Assembly (NCBI RefSeq): GCF_947495675.1
Contig: NZ_CANLZX010000006.1
Coordinates: 103,139 to 167,138 of the forward strand
From: an uncultured Algibacter sp.
Lineage (GTDB): Bacteria; Bacteroidota; Bacteroidia; Flavobacteriales; Flavobacteriaceae
Length of the DNA: 64,000 nt
Reading direction: 5' to 3'
The position numbers and the translations under genes were made by a program. Each line of letters opens with the position of its first letter. Position 1 is the first letter of the stretch. Under the pieces are notes generated by a model. It was given only the letters and a program-made list of their open reading frames with translations. It ran no database searches and was not told where the DNA came from. Shown here in pieces: positions 18,121 to 27,311 of the stretch.

Positions 18121-18170
18121 ATCTTTTAAAATGAATACAAATTAGGCTTTTAGCCAACATTATAATATAA

Positions 18171-19418
18171 ATGGAAGTATTAAAAATAGCAACAGCAGGA
18201 AGTGTAGATGATGGAAAAAGTACGTTAATAGGACGTATTCTTTATGATACAAAATCTTTAACCTCAGATAAGTTAAAAGCCATTGAAGATAAAAGTGAAC
18301 AACTAGGATACGATTACTTAGATTTCTCTTTAGCTACCGATGGTTTAATGGCCGAAAGAGAACAAGGAATCACCATTGATGTAGCACATATTTATTTTTC
18401 AACTAAAAAGAAAAGTTACATTATTGCAGATACTCCAGGTCACGTAGAATATACACGTAACATGGTTACAGGAGCTTCAACATCTCAGGCTTCTATTGTT
18501 TTAATTGATGCTAGAAAAGGTGTTATCGAGCAAACAAACCGTCACTTCTTTATTAATAATTTATTGAGAATTAAAGACGTTGTCGTTGCCATTAACAAAA
18601 TGGATTTGGTTGATTATTCTGAAGAGGTTTACAACAAAATTAAAGCCGATTTTACAGAATTAATGAGTAAAAGAGATTATCAGGACCAAAAAATCACTTT
18701 CATTCCTGTAAGTGCTTTAAAGGGTGATAATGTTGTTAATAAAACAGATAAAATGCCTTGGTATAAAGGTGAAGCTTTATTGGAGCATTTAGAGCAACTG
18801 GATAAGGCAGATATATTTAACTCTGGTACACCGCGTTTCCCTGTGCAATATGTTATTCGTCCTAAAACTGAAGAATTTCATGATTATAGAGGGTATGCAG
18901 GGAAAGTTTATGGTGGCGATTTAAGTGTTGGCGACGATATTATTGTGTTACCATCAAAAACACGTTCAAAAATTAAAGATATTTATTTCTATGATGAAAA
19001 GTATGAAACGGCTTCTAGACGCTCATCAGTAACCATCACATTAGAAAATGATATTAATGTAAGTCGTGGCGACATGATTGTTAAAGAAAACGATTTGCCA
19101 ACCATCGATAAGCAATTTACAGCAAATGTTTGTTGGATGGATAGCAATCAATTAACACCTGGAGGGAAATATATTGTTCAGCATGGTGTTAATAAAGTAT
19201 TGGCTAAGGTTGATAGAATCAATCATAAAATTAACCCAGATTATTCTGGTTTTGAAAAGAATGTAACAGGATTAAATATAAACGATATTGCTTCAGTATC
19301 ATTCAAATTAAATAAGCCAATTTTTTATGATCAGTTCAAAAATCACAGAACAAATGGATCTTTTATTATAATCGATCCACAATCTAATAATACAGTTGGA
19401 GCTGGATTTATTCAGTAA
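18171..19418 (+). CDS. cysN: Sulfate adenylyltransferase subunit 1 (GTPase)
   Basis: A 415-residue EF-Tu-like GTPase that drives sulfate activation with CysD. Visible motifs are the P-loop GSVDDGKST (10-18), switch I region GITIDVAH, DTPGH and the guanine-specificity NKMD, followed by two beta-barrel domains. The length equals CysN alone: there is no C-terminal CysC (APS kinase) domain of the CysNC type. Confidence 0.93.
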   Translation: MEVLKIATAGSVDDGKSTLIGRILYDTKSLTSDKLKAIEDKSEQLGYDYLDFSLATDGLMAEREQGITIDVAHIYFSTKKKSYIIADTPGHVEYTRNMVTGASTSQASIVLIDARKGVIEQTNRHFFINNLLRIKDVVVAINKMDLVDYSEEVYNKIKADFTELMSKRDYQDQKITFIPVSALKGDNVVNKTDKMPWYKGEALLEHLEQLDKADIFNSGTPRFPVQYVIRPKTEEFHDYRGYAGKVYGGDLSVGDDIIVLPSKTRSKIKDIYFYDEKYETASRRSSVTITLENDINVSRGDMIVKENDLPTIDKQFTANVCWMDSNQLTPGGKYIVQHGVNKVLAKVDRINHKINPDYSGFEKNVTGLNINDIASVSFKLNKPIFYDQFKNHRTNGSFIIIDPQSNNTVGAGFIQ

Positions 19419-19467
19419 AATTATAAATTAAAAAATTCTTTTCTAATAAGAAAAGGTCAGGTATAGC

Positions 19468-21555
19468 ATGCAAAGTTTTGAAACAGAAATAGAAAATCCA
19501 ATTGTACAAAAGGATATCATTGAATTAGCTAAAAAAATAGAGCTTTTTCATAATGGTAAAATAGACGAAGAAAAATTTAGAAGTCTTCGTTTAGCACGTG
19601 GTGTTTACGGTCAGCGCCAAGAAGGCGTACAAATGATACGTATTAAAGTACCATACGGAAAGTTAAAAAGTAATCAATTACGAAGAATTGCAGCGGTTTC
19701 TGATGAGTATTCTCGTGGACGTTTACATATTACAACCCGTCAAGATATTCAAATTCATTATGTGGATTTAAATAGAACACCCGAGCTTTGGGCCGAATTA
19801 GAAAAAGATGAGGTTACCGTACGTGAGGCTTGTGGAAATGTAGTAAGAAATGTAACAGCTTCTGAAACTGCTGGTATCGATGTAAACGAACCTTTTGATG
19901 TGTCGCCATATGCTGATGCATTATATAAATTCTTTTTACGTAACCCAATTTGTCAAGAAATGGGACGTAAATTTAAAGTGTCTTTCTCTTCAACAGACGA
20001 AGATACAGGGTTGTCTTATTTACACGATATAGGATATATAGCAAAAATTCAAAATGGCGTTCGCGGTTTTAAAGTTTTAGTTGCTGGTGGTTTAGGGTCT
20101 CAACCACGTCATGCCGATGTGTTATACGAATTTATTGAAACCGATAAAATCATTCCAATTATGGAAGGTGTTTTAAGAGTTTTTGATCGTTACGGTGAGC
20201 GTAAAAGTAGAGCTAAAGCGCGTATGAAATTCTTGTTAAAAGATATCGGTTTAGATGCTTTTAAAGAATTAATTGCTGAAGAGCAAAAAGCTATCGAATT
20301 TAAAAGCGTTGCTATTGATGCTGATGCTTATGTAGCTTCAAAACCAGTTTCAGTAGAAGCGCCTACTGCCGAAATTAAAGATCAAGAAGCTTTCGATTTA
20401 TGGAAGTCTACCAACCTTATTCCTCAAAAGCAGGAAGGTTATGTAGCTATTGGTGTTAAAGTGTTATTAGGTGATTTTTATACAGATAAAGCGCGTTTAT
20501 TAGCTAATTTAGTAGATAAATATGCTGCTGGCGAAGTACGTTTAACATTACGTCAAAATATTGTTATTCCTTTTGTAAAAGAAGACTTAGTGCCATTTTT
20601 CTATCAAGAGCTTGAAAAATTAGGTTTTGTTGAAGCTGGTTATAATAAAGCCGTAGATATTACAGCGTGTCCTGGAACAGATACTTGTAATTTAGGTATA
20701 GCAAGTAGTACAGGTATTGCTGTAGAGTTAGAGCGTATGCTTAAAGCAGAGTACCCACAATATTTAAAAAACCAAGATTTGGTTATTAAAATTAGTGGTT
20801 GTATGAATGCTTGCGGACAACACAATATGGCTAATATTGGTTTCCAAGGAATGACGGTTCGTACGCCAGATAAACTAGTAGCGCCAGCGTTACAAGTATT
20901 ATTAGGTGGTGGTAACCAAGGTGATGGTAATGCAACTTTTGCAGATAAAGTAGTAAAAGTACCAAGTAGAAGAGGACCAGAAGCCTTACGCAGAATTTTA
21001 AATGATTTTGAAGCTAATGCAAACGGCAAACCATTTGTAGAATATTACCAAGAAAAAGGAGAAAGATATTTTTATGATTTCTTAAACGATTTACAAGATG
21101 CTACTAACTTAACTCAAGAAGATTTTATCGATTGGGGTGAAGAAGAAAAGTATGTAAAAGAAATAGGAATTGGAGAATGTGCTGGAGTAGTAATCGATTT
21201 AATTGCCACTTTGTTTTTTGAAAGTGAAGAAAAAATTGATAACGCCAAAGAAGCCTTTGAAAACGAAGTATATTCTGGGGCTATTTATTATGCTTACCAA
21301 TCTTTAGTTAATTCTGCAAAAGCCTTATTATTAGCAGAAAATAAAAAGACGAATACACATGCCGGAATTATTTCTCAATTCGATGAAATATTTGTTGAAA
21401 CTGGAGATATTGAATTAGGAACATCGTTCTCTGAATTAATTTACCAAATCAATAAAAATGCGCCATCTAAAGAATTTGCTTTAAATTACATATCTAATTC
21501 AGATAAGTTTTTAGCAGCAGTAAGAGCTTTTAGAGCAGCGCAACAAGAAGTATAA
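19468..21555 (+). CDS. Siroheme sulfite reductase with C-terminal HEPN-like domain
   Basis: A 695-residue protein. Residues 1 to about 540 form a nitrite/sulfite reductase hemoprotein with the duplicated ferredoxin-like half. Cys401-x5-Cys407 (CPGTDTC) and Cys445-x3-Cys449 (GCMNAC) bind the 4Fe-4S cluster and siroheme. From about residue 555 a helical stretch of 140 residues follows that resembles HEPN domains (YSGAIYYAYQSLVNSAKALL, then THAGIISQFDEIFV), an unusual add-on. Its place after cysHDN and before siroheme genes supports sulfite rather than nitrite as substrate. The last gene of the cluster is a likely electron donor. Confidence 0.9.
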   Translation: MQSFETEIENPIVQKDIIELAKKIELFHNGKIDEEKFRSLRLARGVYGQRQEGVQMIRIKVPYGKLKSNQLRRIAAVSDEYSRGRLHITTRQDIQIHYVDLNRTPELWAELEKDEVTVREACGNVVRNVTASETAGIDVNEPFDVSPYADALYKFFLRNPICQEMGRKFKVSFSSTDEDTGLSYLHDIGYIAKIQNGVRGFKVLVAGGLGSQPRHADVLYEFIETDKIIPIMEGVLRVFDRYGERKSRAKARMKFLLKDIGLDAFKELIAEEQKAIEFKSVAIDADAYVASKPVSVEAPTAEIKDQEAFDLWKSTNLIPQKQEGYVAIGVKVLLGDFYTDKARLLANLVDKYAAGEVRLTLRQNIVIPFVKEDLVPFFYQELEKLGFVEAGYNKAVDITACPGTDTCNLGIASSTGIAVELERMLKAEYPQYLKNQDLVIKISGCMNACGQHNMANIGFQGMTVRTPDKLVAPALQVLLGGGNQGDGNATFADKVVKVPSRRGPEALRRILNDFEANANGKPFVEYYQEKGERYFYDFLNDLQDATNLTQEDFIDWGEEEKYVKEIGIGECAGVVIDLIATLFFESEEKIDNAKEAFENEVYSGAIYYAYQSLVNSAKALLLAENKKTNTHAGIISQFDEIFVETGDIELGTSFSELIYQINKNAPSKEFALNYISNSDKFLAAVRAFRAAQQEV

Positions 21556-21571
21556 ATTTTTAAAATTATAA

Positions 21572-22333
21572 ATGAAAATAAACTCCCCAAAATTAACCGT
21601 TGTAGGTGCTGGTCCAGGTGATGAAGATTTAATTACACTTAAAGCAATTAAGGTAATTGAATCTGCCGATGTTATTTTGTATGATGCACTTATAAATGAA
21701 TCTTTACTAAAATATGCTTCGGATAATGCAGAACTTATTTTTGTAGGGAAACGCAAGGGGTGTTATGCATTTCAACAAGATCAAATTAACGAGTTAATTG
21801 TTACTAAGGCTAAAGAAAAAGGGCATGTAGTGCGATTAAAAGGAGGTGATCCATTTGTTTTTGGTCGCGGTGCAGAAGAGATTGATTATGTAAAAGAATT
21901 TGGTTTAGAGACCTATGTTGTTCCGGGTATTTCATCGGCGATAGCGGTACCTGCATATCAAGGAATACCTTTGACAAAAAGAGGGTCTTCGGAAAGTTTT
22001 TGGGTAGTAACGGCTACCACAAAAGACCATGCATTATCAATAGATGTTGAGTTGGCAGCAAAATCTACTGCAACTATAGTTATTTTAATGGGTATGCATA
22101 AACTGGCCGATATTGTAAAAGTGTTTTATGCTCAAAATAAGCGAAATACGCCAGTAGCTGTTATTCAAAATGGAACAAGAGATAATGAAAACGTAGGCAT
22201 TGGAACGATACGAAATATACAACAAGTTGTCAAAGAAAAAGAACTTGCAGCACCTGCAATTATTATTATTGGAGATGTAGTTAAAGAGCGTGTTGTGTTA
22301 GATTCAATATCAAAAAAAGTTATTCAGAAATAA
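21572..22333 (+). CDS. cobA: Uroporphyrinogen-III C-methyltransferase
   Basis: A 253-residue SAM-dependent methyltransferase that makes precorrin-2, the start of siroheme synthesis. LTVVGAGPGDEDLITLKA (residues 8-25) and RLKGGDPFVFGRGAEE are the two signatures of SUMT enzymes. It lies 16 bases after the sulfite reductase and 3 bases before the next siroheme gene, so its role is to supply siroheme for that enzyme. Confidence 0.94.
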   Translation: MKINSPKLTVVGAGPGDEDLITLKAIKVIESADVILYDALINESLLKYASDNAELIFVGKRKGCYAFQQDQINELIVTKAKEKGHVVRLKGGDPFVFGRGAEEIDYVKEFGLETYVVPGISSAIAVPAYQGIPLTKRGSSESFWVVTATTKDHALSIDVELAAKSTATIVILMGMHKLADIVKVFYAQNKRNTPVAVIQNGTRDNENVGIGTIRNIQQVVKEKELAAPAIIIIGDVVKERVVLDSISKKVIQK

Positions 22334-22336
22334 ATT

Positions 22337-22921
22337 ATGGAAAGAAATAATTTATATCCTATTTTTTTGAAATCTAAAAGTCTAAACGTTCTTATTGTTG
22401 GAGGCGGATTCGTCGCTGAAGAAAAACTAACGTTCTTATTAAAATCTAGTCCAGATGCTCACGTTACCATAGTATCGCCTTTGTTTAGAGAAGGCACAAT
22501 AGAGCTAGCAAAAAAGGGTTGTGTAACATTAGTTAATGATATTTATAAAAAAAAGTATTTAATTGGCAAGCATATAGTAGTTGCAACGACAGATAAACCT
22601 GAGGTTAATATTCAAGTTTGGAAAGATTGTAGAGCAGAAGCTAAATTAGTAAATGTTGCCGATAACCCGCCATATTGCGATTTTTATATGGGAGGTATTG
22701 TAACCAAAGGAAACGTAAAAGTAGCGATTAGTACCAACGGAAAATCGCCAACAACAGCGAAACGTTTACGTCAGTTTTTCGAGGATGTCATTCCAGAAAA
22801 TGTAGACGATTTAGTAAAGAATTTAAACGAATATAGAAAAACAATAAAAGGTGATTTCGAAGAAAAAGTAGAAAAACTAAACGAATTCACAAAAGGATTA
22901 ATTGAAAAAAAAGAATCTTAG
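22337..22921 (+). CDS. Precorrin-2 dehydrogenase / sirohydrochlorin ferrochelatase
   Basis: A 194-residue protein of the CysG N-terminal / Met8p type. VLIVGGGFVAEEKLTFLL is the NAD-binding Rossmann loop, and NVADNPPYCDFYMGGIV followed by ISTNGKSPTTAKRLRQ matches the conserved core. It oxidises precorrin-2 and inserts iron to give siroheme. With the preceding SUMT it replaces the single fused CysG of enterobacteria. Confidence 0.88.
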   Translation: MERNNLYPIFLKSKSLNVLIVGGGFVAEEKLTFLLKSSPDAHVTIVSPLFREGTIELAKKGCVTLVNDIYKKKYLIGKHIVVATTDKPEVNIQVWKDCRAEAKLVNVADNPPYCDFYMGGIVTKGNVKVAISTNGKSPTTAKRLRQFFEDVIPENVDDLVKNLNEYRKTIKGDFEEKVEKLNEFTKGLIEKKES

Positions 22922-22923
22922 TA

Positions 22924-23979
22924 ATGATTAAAACAGATATAATAATAATTGGCGCGGGGCCAACAGGTTTATTTACAGTATTCGAAGCTGGATTATTAAA
23001 ATTAAAATGCCATTTAATTGATGCATTGCCACAACCAGGTGGACAATGTTCGGAGTTATATCCTAAAAAACCTATTTACGACATCCCTGGTTTTCCAGAA
23101 ATTTTAGCTGGCGATTTAACCAAAAATTTATTAGAACAAGGCAAGCAGTTCGAGCCAGGTTTTACTTTGGGAGAACGTGCAGAAACGGTTGAGAAACAAG
23201 AAGACGGTACTTTTATTGTAACTACAAATAAGGGTACACAGCATCAAGCGCCTGTGGTTGCTATTGCTAGTGGTTTAGGGAGTTTTGAGCCTAGAAAACC
23301 ACAACTTGAAAATCTTGCTAAATACGAAGATAAGGGTGTTGAGTATATTATAAAAGAGCCAGAAGTATATCGCGATAAAGATGTTGTAATAGCTGGTGGA
23401 GGAGATTCTGCATTAGATTGGAGTATCTTTTTAGCAGACGTAGCAAAAAGCGTAACACTTATTCATAGACGAAGCGAATTTAGAGGCCATTTAGATTCTG
23501 TTGAGAAAGTACAAGAACTTAAAAATGCAGGTAAAATTAATTTAATTACTCCTGCCGAGGTTACCGATATTATAGGAGATGGTAAGGTTGAAGCTATAGA
23601 GATTAAGAAAAAAGATGAAGACGCTTTTATTTTAAAAACAGATCATTTTATTCCTTTATTTGGATTGTCCCCTAAACTAGGACCTATAGCTAATTGGGGC
23701 TTAGAGATTGAAAAAAATGCTGTAAAAGTGAATAACGCATTAGATTATCAAACAAATATTCCTGGAATATTTGCTATTGGTGATGGTAATTTTTATCCAG
23801 GTAAATTAAAGCTGATTCTTTGTGGGTTCCATGAGGCTACTATTATGTGTCAAGCGGCTTATCAAATAATAAACCCAGGAAAAAAATACGTTTTAAAATA
23901 TACAACAGTTAGTGGTATTGATGGTTTTGATGGATCTCGAAAAGAAGCTCCTAAAGCTGTAGTTCAAGCTATTAATTAG
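22924..23979 (+). CDS. FAD/NAD(P)-dependent ferredoxin reductase-like flavoprotein
   Basis: A 351-residue two-dinucleotide-binding flavoprotein. IIGAGPTGLFTVFEAGL binds FAD, VVIAGGGDSALDWS binds NAD(P), and GIFAIGDG closes the FAD site. There is no CxxC pair, so it is not a thioredoxin reductase; the layout fits the YumC-type ferredoxin-NADP reductase. Two bases separate it from the siroheme gene, and its position at the end of the operon suggests it feeds electrons to the sulfite reductase (inference). Confidence 0.87.
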   Translation: MIKTDIIIIGAGPTGLFTVFEAGLLKLKCHLIDALPQPGGQCSELYPKKPIYDIPGFPEILAGDLTKNLLEQGKQFEPGFTLGERAETVEKQEDGTFIVTTNKGTQHQAPVVAIASGLGSFEPRKPQLENLAKYEDKGVEYIIKEPEVYRDKDVVIAGGGDSALDWSIFLADVAKSVTLIHRRSEFRGHLDSVEKVQELKNAGKINLITPAEVTDIIGDGKVEAIEIKKKDEDAFILKTDHFIPLFGLSPKLGPIANWGLEIEKNAVKVNNALDYQTNIPGIFAIGDGNFYPGKLKLILCGFHEATIMCQAAYQIINPGKKYVLKYTTVSGIDGFDGSRKEAPKAVVQAIN

Positions 23980-24027
23980 TGAAATTGGCCATTTTTTTTC
24001 GTGGTCAAAAATTAAAATATAATTTAC

Positions 24028-24060
24028 AATCCTGCATGGTTTTTAATACCTTGCAGGATT
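24028..24060 (+). other. Hairpin upstream of cysE
   Basis: AATCCTGCA (24028-24036) pairs with TGCAGGATT (24052-24060), extended inside by GGT/ACC. It lies 13 bases before the cysE start. It could end the upstream sulfite operon or control cysE. A related hairpin with the same CCTGCA and AAGGT words lies after cysM. Confidence 0.5.
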
Positions 24061-24073
24061 CTATATTTAAAAG

Positions 24074-24817
24074 ATGAAAAGTTATAACGTTTGCCTTAAA
24101 GACACCGCAAAAACATTTACTAAAAGATTGTTTTATTCCTTGTTTGATTGTGAACAAGAAGAAGCTCATGGAGATTATTTAGAAAAAACATTTCTTAAAA
24201 TAGTATCTAAATTAGAGATTGAAAATGGCGAAGAAATTTGGGCTAAGTTTAAAATGGAACTTCCTGAGATTAGAAAAAAACTGGATTTAGATGCCATTGC
24301 TTTTGAAAGCAATGACCCTGCTTCTCATAGTTTAGCAGAGATTTACATGGCTTATCCTGGCTTTTATGCTATTTCAATATATAGATTGAGTCATGCACTT
24401 TACAAATTAGGTGTATATATTTTGCCTAGAATGATGAGTGAATATATTCATGGAATAACAGGTGTAGATATTCACCCAGGTGCAACCATTGGTAAATCTT
24501 TTTACATAGACCACGGAACAGGAATTGTTATTGGAGAAACTTCAATTATTGGAGAGCATGTTAAAATTTATCAAGGTGTAACTTTAGGAGGAATTTCAGT
24601 TTCTAAAGATTTGGCATCAACAAAAAGACACCCAACAATAGAAGATAATGTATGTATTTATGCAAATGCTACTATTTTAGGTGGCGATATTGTCATTGGG
24701 GCAAATAGTATCATTGGAGCGAATGTTTGGATTACTCAATCTGTTCCAGAAAACTCGTTAGTAACTTATCAAACAGAAATTAAAATAAGACCAAGAAAAA
24801 ATGGAATTCAAAAATAG
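24074..24817 (+). CDS. cysE: Serine O-acetyltransferase
   Basis: A 247-residue hexapeptide-repeat acetyltransferase that makes O-acetylserine for cysteine synthesis. The N-terminal helical region precedes a left-handed beta-helix from about residue 134 (GVDIHPGATIGKSFYIDHGTG), with the catalytic His-Asp region in YIDHGTGIVIGET. It overlaps cysM by 17 bases, and CysE and CysM-type enzymes commonly act as a pair. Confidence 0.93.
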   Translation: MKSYNVCLKDTAKTFTKRLFYSLFDCEQEEAHGDYLEKTFLKIVSKLEIENGEEIWAKFKMELPEIRKKLDLDAIAFESNDPASHSLAEIYMAYPGFYAISIYRLSHALYKLGVYILPRMMSEYIHGITGVDIHPGATIGKSFYIDHGTGIVIGETSIIGEHVKIYQGVTLGGISVSKDLASTKRHPTIEDNVCIYANATILGGDIVIGANSIIGANVWITQSVPENSLVTYQTEIKIRPRKNGIQK

Positions 24818-25691
24818 TATAATTGGTCAAATAGGTAACACACCTTTAGTCGAAGCAACACATCTTATATCAAAAAAAGGTGTAAGACTGTTTTTAAAAT
24901 TAGAAGGTAATAACCCTGGCGGAAGTGTAAAAGACAGACCAGCTTTTAACATGATAAATGAAGCCTTAAAAAGAGGTGATATTAAAAAAGGTGGAACTTT
25001 AGTTGAAGCTACAAGTGGTAATACAGGAATTGCTTTAGCGTTTATCTCAAAATTATTAGGATTGAATATGGTATTAATCATGCCTGAAAATTCTACCGAA
25101 GAACGTGTTAAAACCATGCGTGCCTATGGCGCTGAAGTAATTTTAACACCAGCTGATGTTGGCATAGAAGGATCAAGAGATTTAGCATTCAAACTTAGAG
25201 ATGAAAAAGGTTATACGCTTTTAAATCAATTTGAAAATGATGATAACTGGAAAGCACACTATAAAACCACAGGACCAGAAATTTGGAGAGATACTAAAGG
25301 TAAAATAACACATTTTGTGTCTACTATGGGAACCACAGGGACAATCATGGGGACATCTAAGTTTTTAAAAGAGCAGAATCCTGATATCACAATTGTTGGT
25401 GCACAACCCGCTGATGGTGCCAGAATTCCTGGTATTCGTAAATGGTCGCCAGATTATGTGCCTAAATTTTTCGACCGTTCTAGAGTAGATAAGGTTATAG
25501 ATGTATCTGAAGAAAATGCAAAAACAGCTACAATTAACTTAGCTAAAGAAGAGGGCGTTTTCGCAGGTATGAGTAGTGGCGGCTCTGTGTTTTGTGCTTT
25601 AACAATAGCTGAACAAATTGAGGAAGGTGTTATTGTAGCCATAATTTGCGACAGAGGAGATAGATATTTATCTTCAACTTTGTTTGAATAG
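24801..25691 (+). CDS. cysM: Cysteine synthase, CysM type
   Basis: A 296-residue PLP enzyme that joins sulfide to O-acetylserine. Lys44 in GGSVKDRPAFNM is the PLP lysine, EATSGNTGIAL the phosphate/substrate loop, and TTGTIMG the PLP phosphate-binding loop. NTP, GNNPGGSVKDR and the length fit CysM rather than CysK. Its start lies inside the cysE 3' end. A hairpin follows 22 bases after the stop. Confidence 0.92.
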   Translation: MEFKNSIIGQIGNTPLVEATHLISKKGVRLFLKLEGNNPGGSVKDRPAFNMINEALKRGDIKKGGTLVEATSGNTGIALAFISKLLGLNMVLIMPENSTEERVKTMRAYGAEVILTPADVGIEGSRDLAFKLRDEKGYTLLNQFENDDNWKAHYKTTGPEIWRDTKGKITHFVSTMGTTGTIMGTSKFLKEQNPDITIVGAQPADGARIPGIRKWSPDYVPKFFDRSRVDKVIDVSEENAKTATINLAKEEGVFAGMSSGGSVFCALTIAEQIEEGVIVAIICDRGDRYLSSTLFE

Positions 25692-25713
25692 GTTTTGATA
25701 AACAGATATCCTG

Positions 25714-25733
25714 CAAGGTTTCAAAAAACCTTG
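25714..25733 (+). terminator. Hairpin after cysM (possible terminator)
   Basis: CAAGGTTT (25714-25721) and AAACCTTG (25726-25733) form a perfect 8-bp stem with loop CAAA. Only a short TAAGTTT follows, so termination strength is uncertain. The leading CCTGCAAGG resembles the hairpin before cysE. Confidence 0.45.
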
Positions 25734-25805
25734 TAAGTTTAATATATAAATGTCAACTAGGTCAAAAAAGACTGCTCAGTACAAGGAAAACAAAAATATA
25801 GTTAG

Positions 25806-25813
25806 TACTTTTG
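25806..25813 (+). promoter_or_regulatory. -7 element of the metH operon promoter
   Basis: TACTTTTG matches TAnnTTTG exactly and lies 26 bases before P1 of the riboswitch, the right distance for a start near 25819. No clear TTTG is seen 20 bases upstream. The remainder of 25734-25838 shows nothing else. Confidence 0.5.
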
Positions 25814-25838
25814 TGCGCGAGTTCATTAACGTACTAGT

Positions 25839-25951
25839 GTTATCAAGAAAGGTAGAGGGAATAGACCCATTGAAGCCTTGGCAACCTCCCGATCTTTTCG
25901 GGGAAGGTGCTAAATTCTACTAATAATTAATTTGATTATTGGAAAGATAAC
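25839..25951 (+). ncRNA. SAM-I riboswitch controlling the metH operon
   Basis: The S-box core is clear: AAGGTAGAGGGAATAGACCC, GAAGCCTTGGCAACC, a CCCGATCTTTTCGGGG stem and AAGGTGCTAAATTC. P1 is GTTATC (25839-25844) with GATAAC (25946-25951). A downstream hairpin GAAAAGT/ACTTTTC (25952-25958 with 25967-25973) has no T-run and the ATG is only 50 bases away, so translational control may be as likely as termination. The word TTTCACAACT follows both riboswitches of this window. Confidence 0.94.
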
Positions 25952-26001
25952 GAAAAGTGTTTCACAACTTTTCTTGATGACATGTAGATAATAAATATCA
26001 A

Positions 26002-27021
26002 ATGTCGAGTATACAAAAAGCATTAAAAGATCGAATTTTAGTTTTAGATGGCGCCATGGGTACCATGCTACAAGCTTATAAATTTACCGAAGAAGATTTT
26101 AGAGGCGAGCGCTTTAAAGATTATCCAACTCCTTTACAGGGTAATAACGACTTATTATCTATTACTCAACCTGAAGCTATAAAAACTATTCATGGAAAGT
26201 ATTTTGAAGCAGGTGCAGATATTGTTGAAACCAATACATTTTCTGGAACGACCATAGCTATGGCAGATTACCAAATGGAAGATTTGGTGTACGAGTTAAA
26301 TTTTGAGTCTGCTAGAATAGCCAAGGAAGTTGCAAATGAATTTACAGCCAAAGAACCACATAAACCACGTTTTGTTGCAGGTTCCATTGGGCCAACAAAC
26401 CGAACAGCTAGTATGTCGCCAGATGTAAATGATCCTGGGTATAGAGCAGTAACATTTGATGAATTAAGAATAGCATACAAGCAACAAGTAGAAGCTTTAG
26501 TTGACGGTGGCGTAGATTTATTGTTAGTCGAAACGGTTTTTGATACACTAAATGCAAAAGCAGCTTTGTTTGCTATTGAAGAGGTTAAAGATGAAAGAGG
26601 AATTGATATTCCAACAATGCTAAGCGGAACCATTACAGATGCTTCGGGAAGAACATTGTCTGGACAAACAGCCGAAGCATTTTTAATTTCTGTATCGCAT
26701 ATTCCATTGTTGTCTGTCGGGTTTAATTGTGCCTTAGGTGCTAATTTATTACAACCACATTTAGAGGCTATTGCTTCCAAAACAGATTTTGCAGTTTCAG
26801 CACATCCTAATGCAGGTTTACCAAATGCCTTTGGAGAATATGATGAAACTCCAGAAGAAATGGGTGAGCAAATTGAAGAATATTTAAAAAAGAATTTGAT
26901 AAATATTATTGGTGGTTGTTGTGGTACGTCTCCAGAGCATATTAAGGTAATTGCAAATATTGCAGCTAAATATAAACCTCGTGAAGCTTTAGCAATTAGC
27001 GCAATAGACAATGCTCATTAA
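26002..27021 (+). CDS. metH: Methionine synthase, homocysteine-binding half (split MetH)
   Basis: A 339-residue homocysteine S-methyltransferase domain. The zinc ligands are Cys243 and the pair Cys306-Cys307 in [21 protein letters not shown] near residue 16 opens the barrel. It equals module 1 of cobalamin-dependent MetH as a separate protein. The remaining modules are encoded 290 bases further on, after a small ABM-type gene. It follows the SAM-I riboswitch directly. Confidence 0.92.
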   Translation: MSSIQKALKDRILVLDGAMGTMLQAYKFTEEDFRGERFKDYPTPLQGNNDLLSITQPEAIKTIHGKYFEAGADIVETNTFSGTTIAMADYQMEDLVYELNFESARIAKEVANEFTAKEPHKPRFVAGSIGPTNRTASMSPDVNDPGYRAVTFDELRIAYKQQVEALVDGGVDLLLVETVFDTLNAKAALFAIEEVKDERGIDIPTMLSGTITDASGRTLSGQTAEAFLISVSHIPLLSVGFNCALGANLLQPHLEAIASKTDFAVSAHPNAGLPNAFGEYDETPEEMGEQIEEYLKKNLINIIGGCCGTSPEHIKVIANIAAKYKPREALAISAIDNAH

Positions 27022-27029
27022 AGTATAAT

Positions 27030-27311
27030 ATGATTCTAGAAGTAGCAACATTAAACATTAAGAAAGGACTTTCTGTAGAATTTGAAATTAATTTCAAAAA
27101 GGCAGAAGGTATTATTTCATCAATGAATGGGTACATCTCGCATCAATTAAAAAAATGTATCGAGCAAAAAGATAAATATATTCTATTAGTAAATTGGGAA
27201 ACCATTGAAGATCATGAGGTAGGGTTTCGTAAGTCAATAGAATATCAAGAATGGAAAGCGTTATTACATCATTTTTACGAACCATTTCCAAAAGTAGAGC
27301 ATTATAAATAA
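27030..27311 (+). CDS. Small ABM-type (antibiotic biosynthesis monooxygenase-like) protein
   Basis: A 93-residue protein with the dimeric alpha/beta barrel pattern: [10 protein letters not shown] at the start, then [41 protein letters not shown]. This matches the ABM/DUF-type quinol monooxygenase fold. It lies between the two methionine synthase genes, 8 bases after the first and overlapping the second by one base (TAATG), so it is co-expressed. The role in methionine synthesis, if any, is unknown. Confidence 0.75.
   Translation: MILEVATLNIKKGLSVEFEINFKKAEGIISSMNGYISHQLKKCIEQKDKYILLVNWETIEDHEVGFRKSIEYQEWKALLHHFYEPFPKVEHYK

Noticed and set aside
20640..21029. 129-codon minus-strand frame inside the sulfite reductase gene
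   Set aside because: It overlaps the conserved 4Fe-4S/siroheme region of the real gene and has no own promoter or recognisable domain.
23985..24008. TTGGCCA/TGGTCAA hairpin after the FNR-like gene as terminator
   Set aside because: The T-run is in the loop and not after the stem, so it lacks the form of an intrinsic terminator.
26268..27011. 247-codon open frame on the minus strand inside metH module 1
   Set aside because: It is fully antisense to a clear zinc-binding methyltransferase, is rich in Ser/Ala/Pro as expected of a mirror frame, and shows no family motif.
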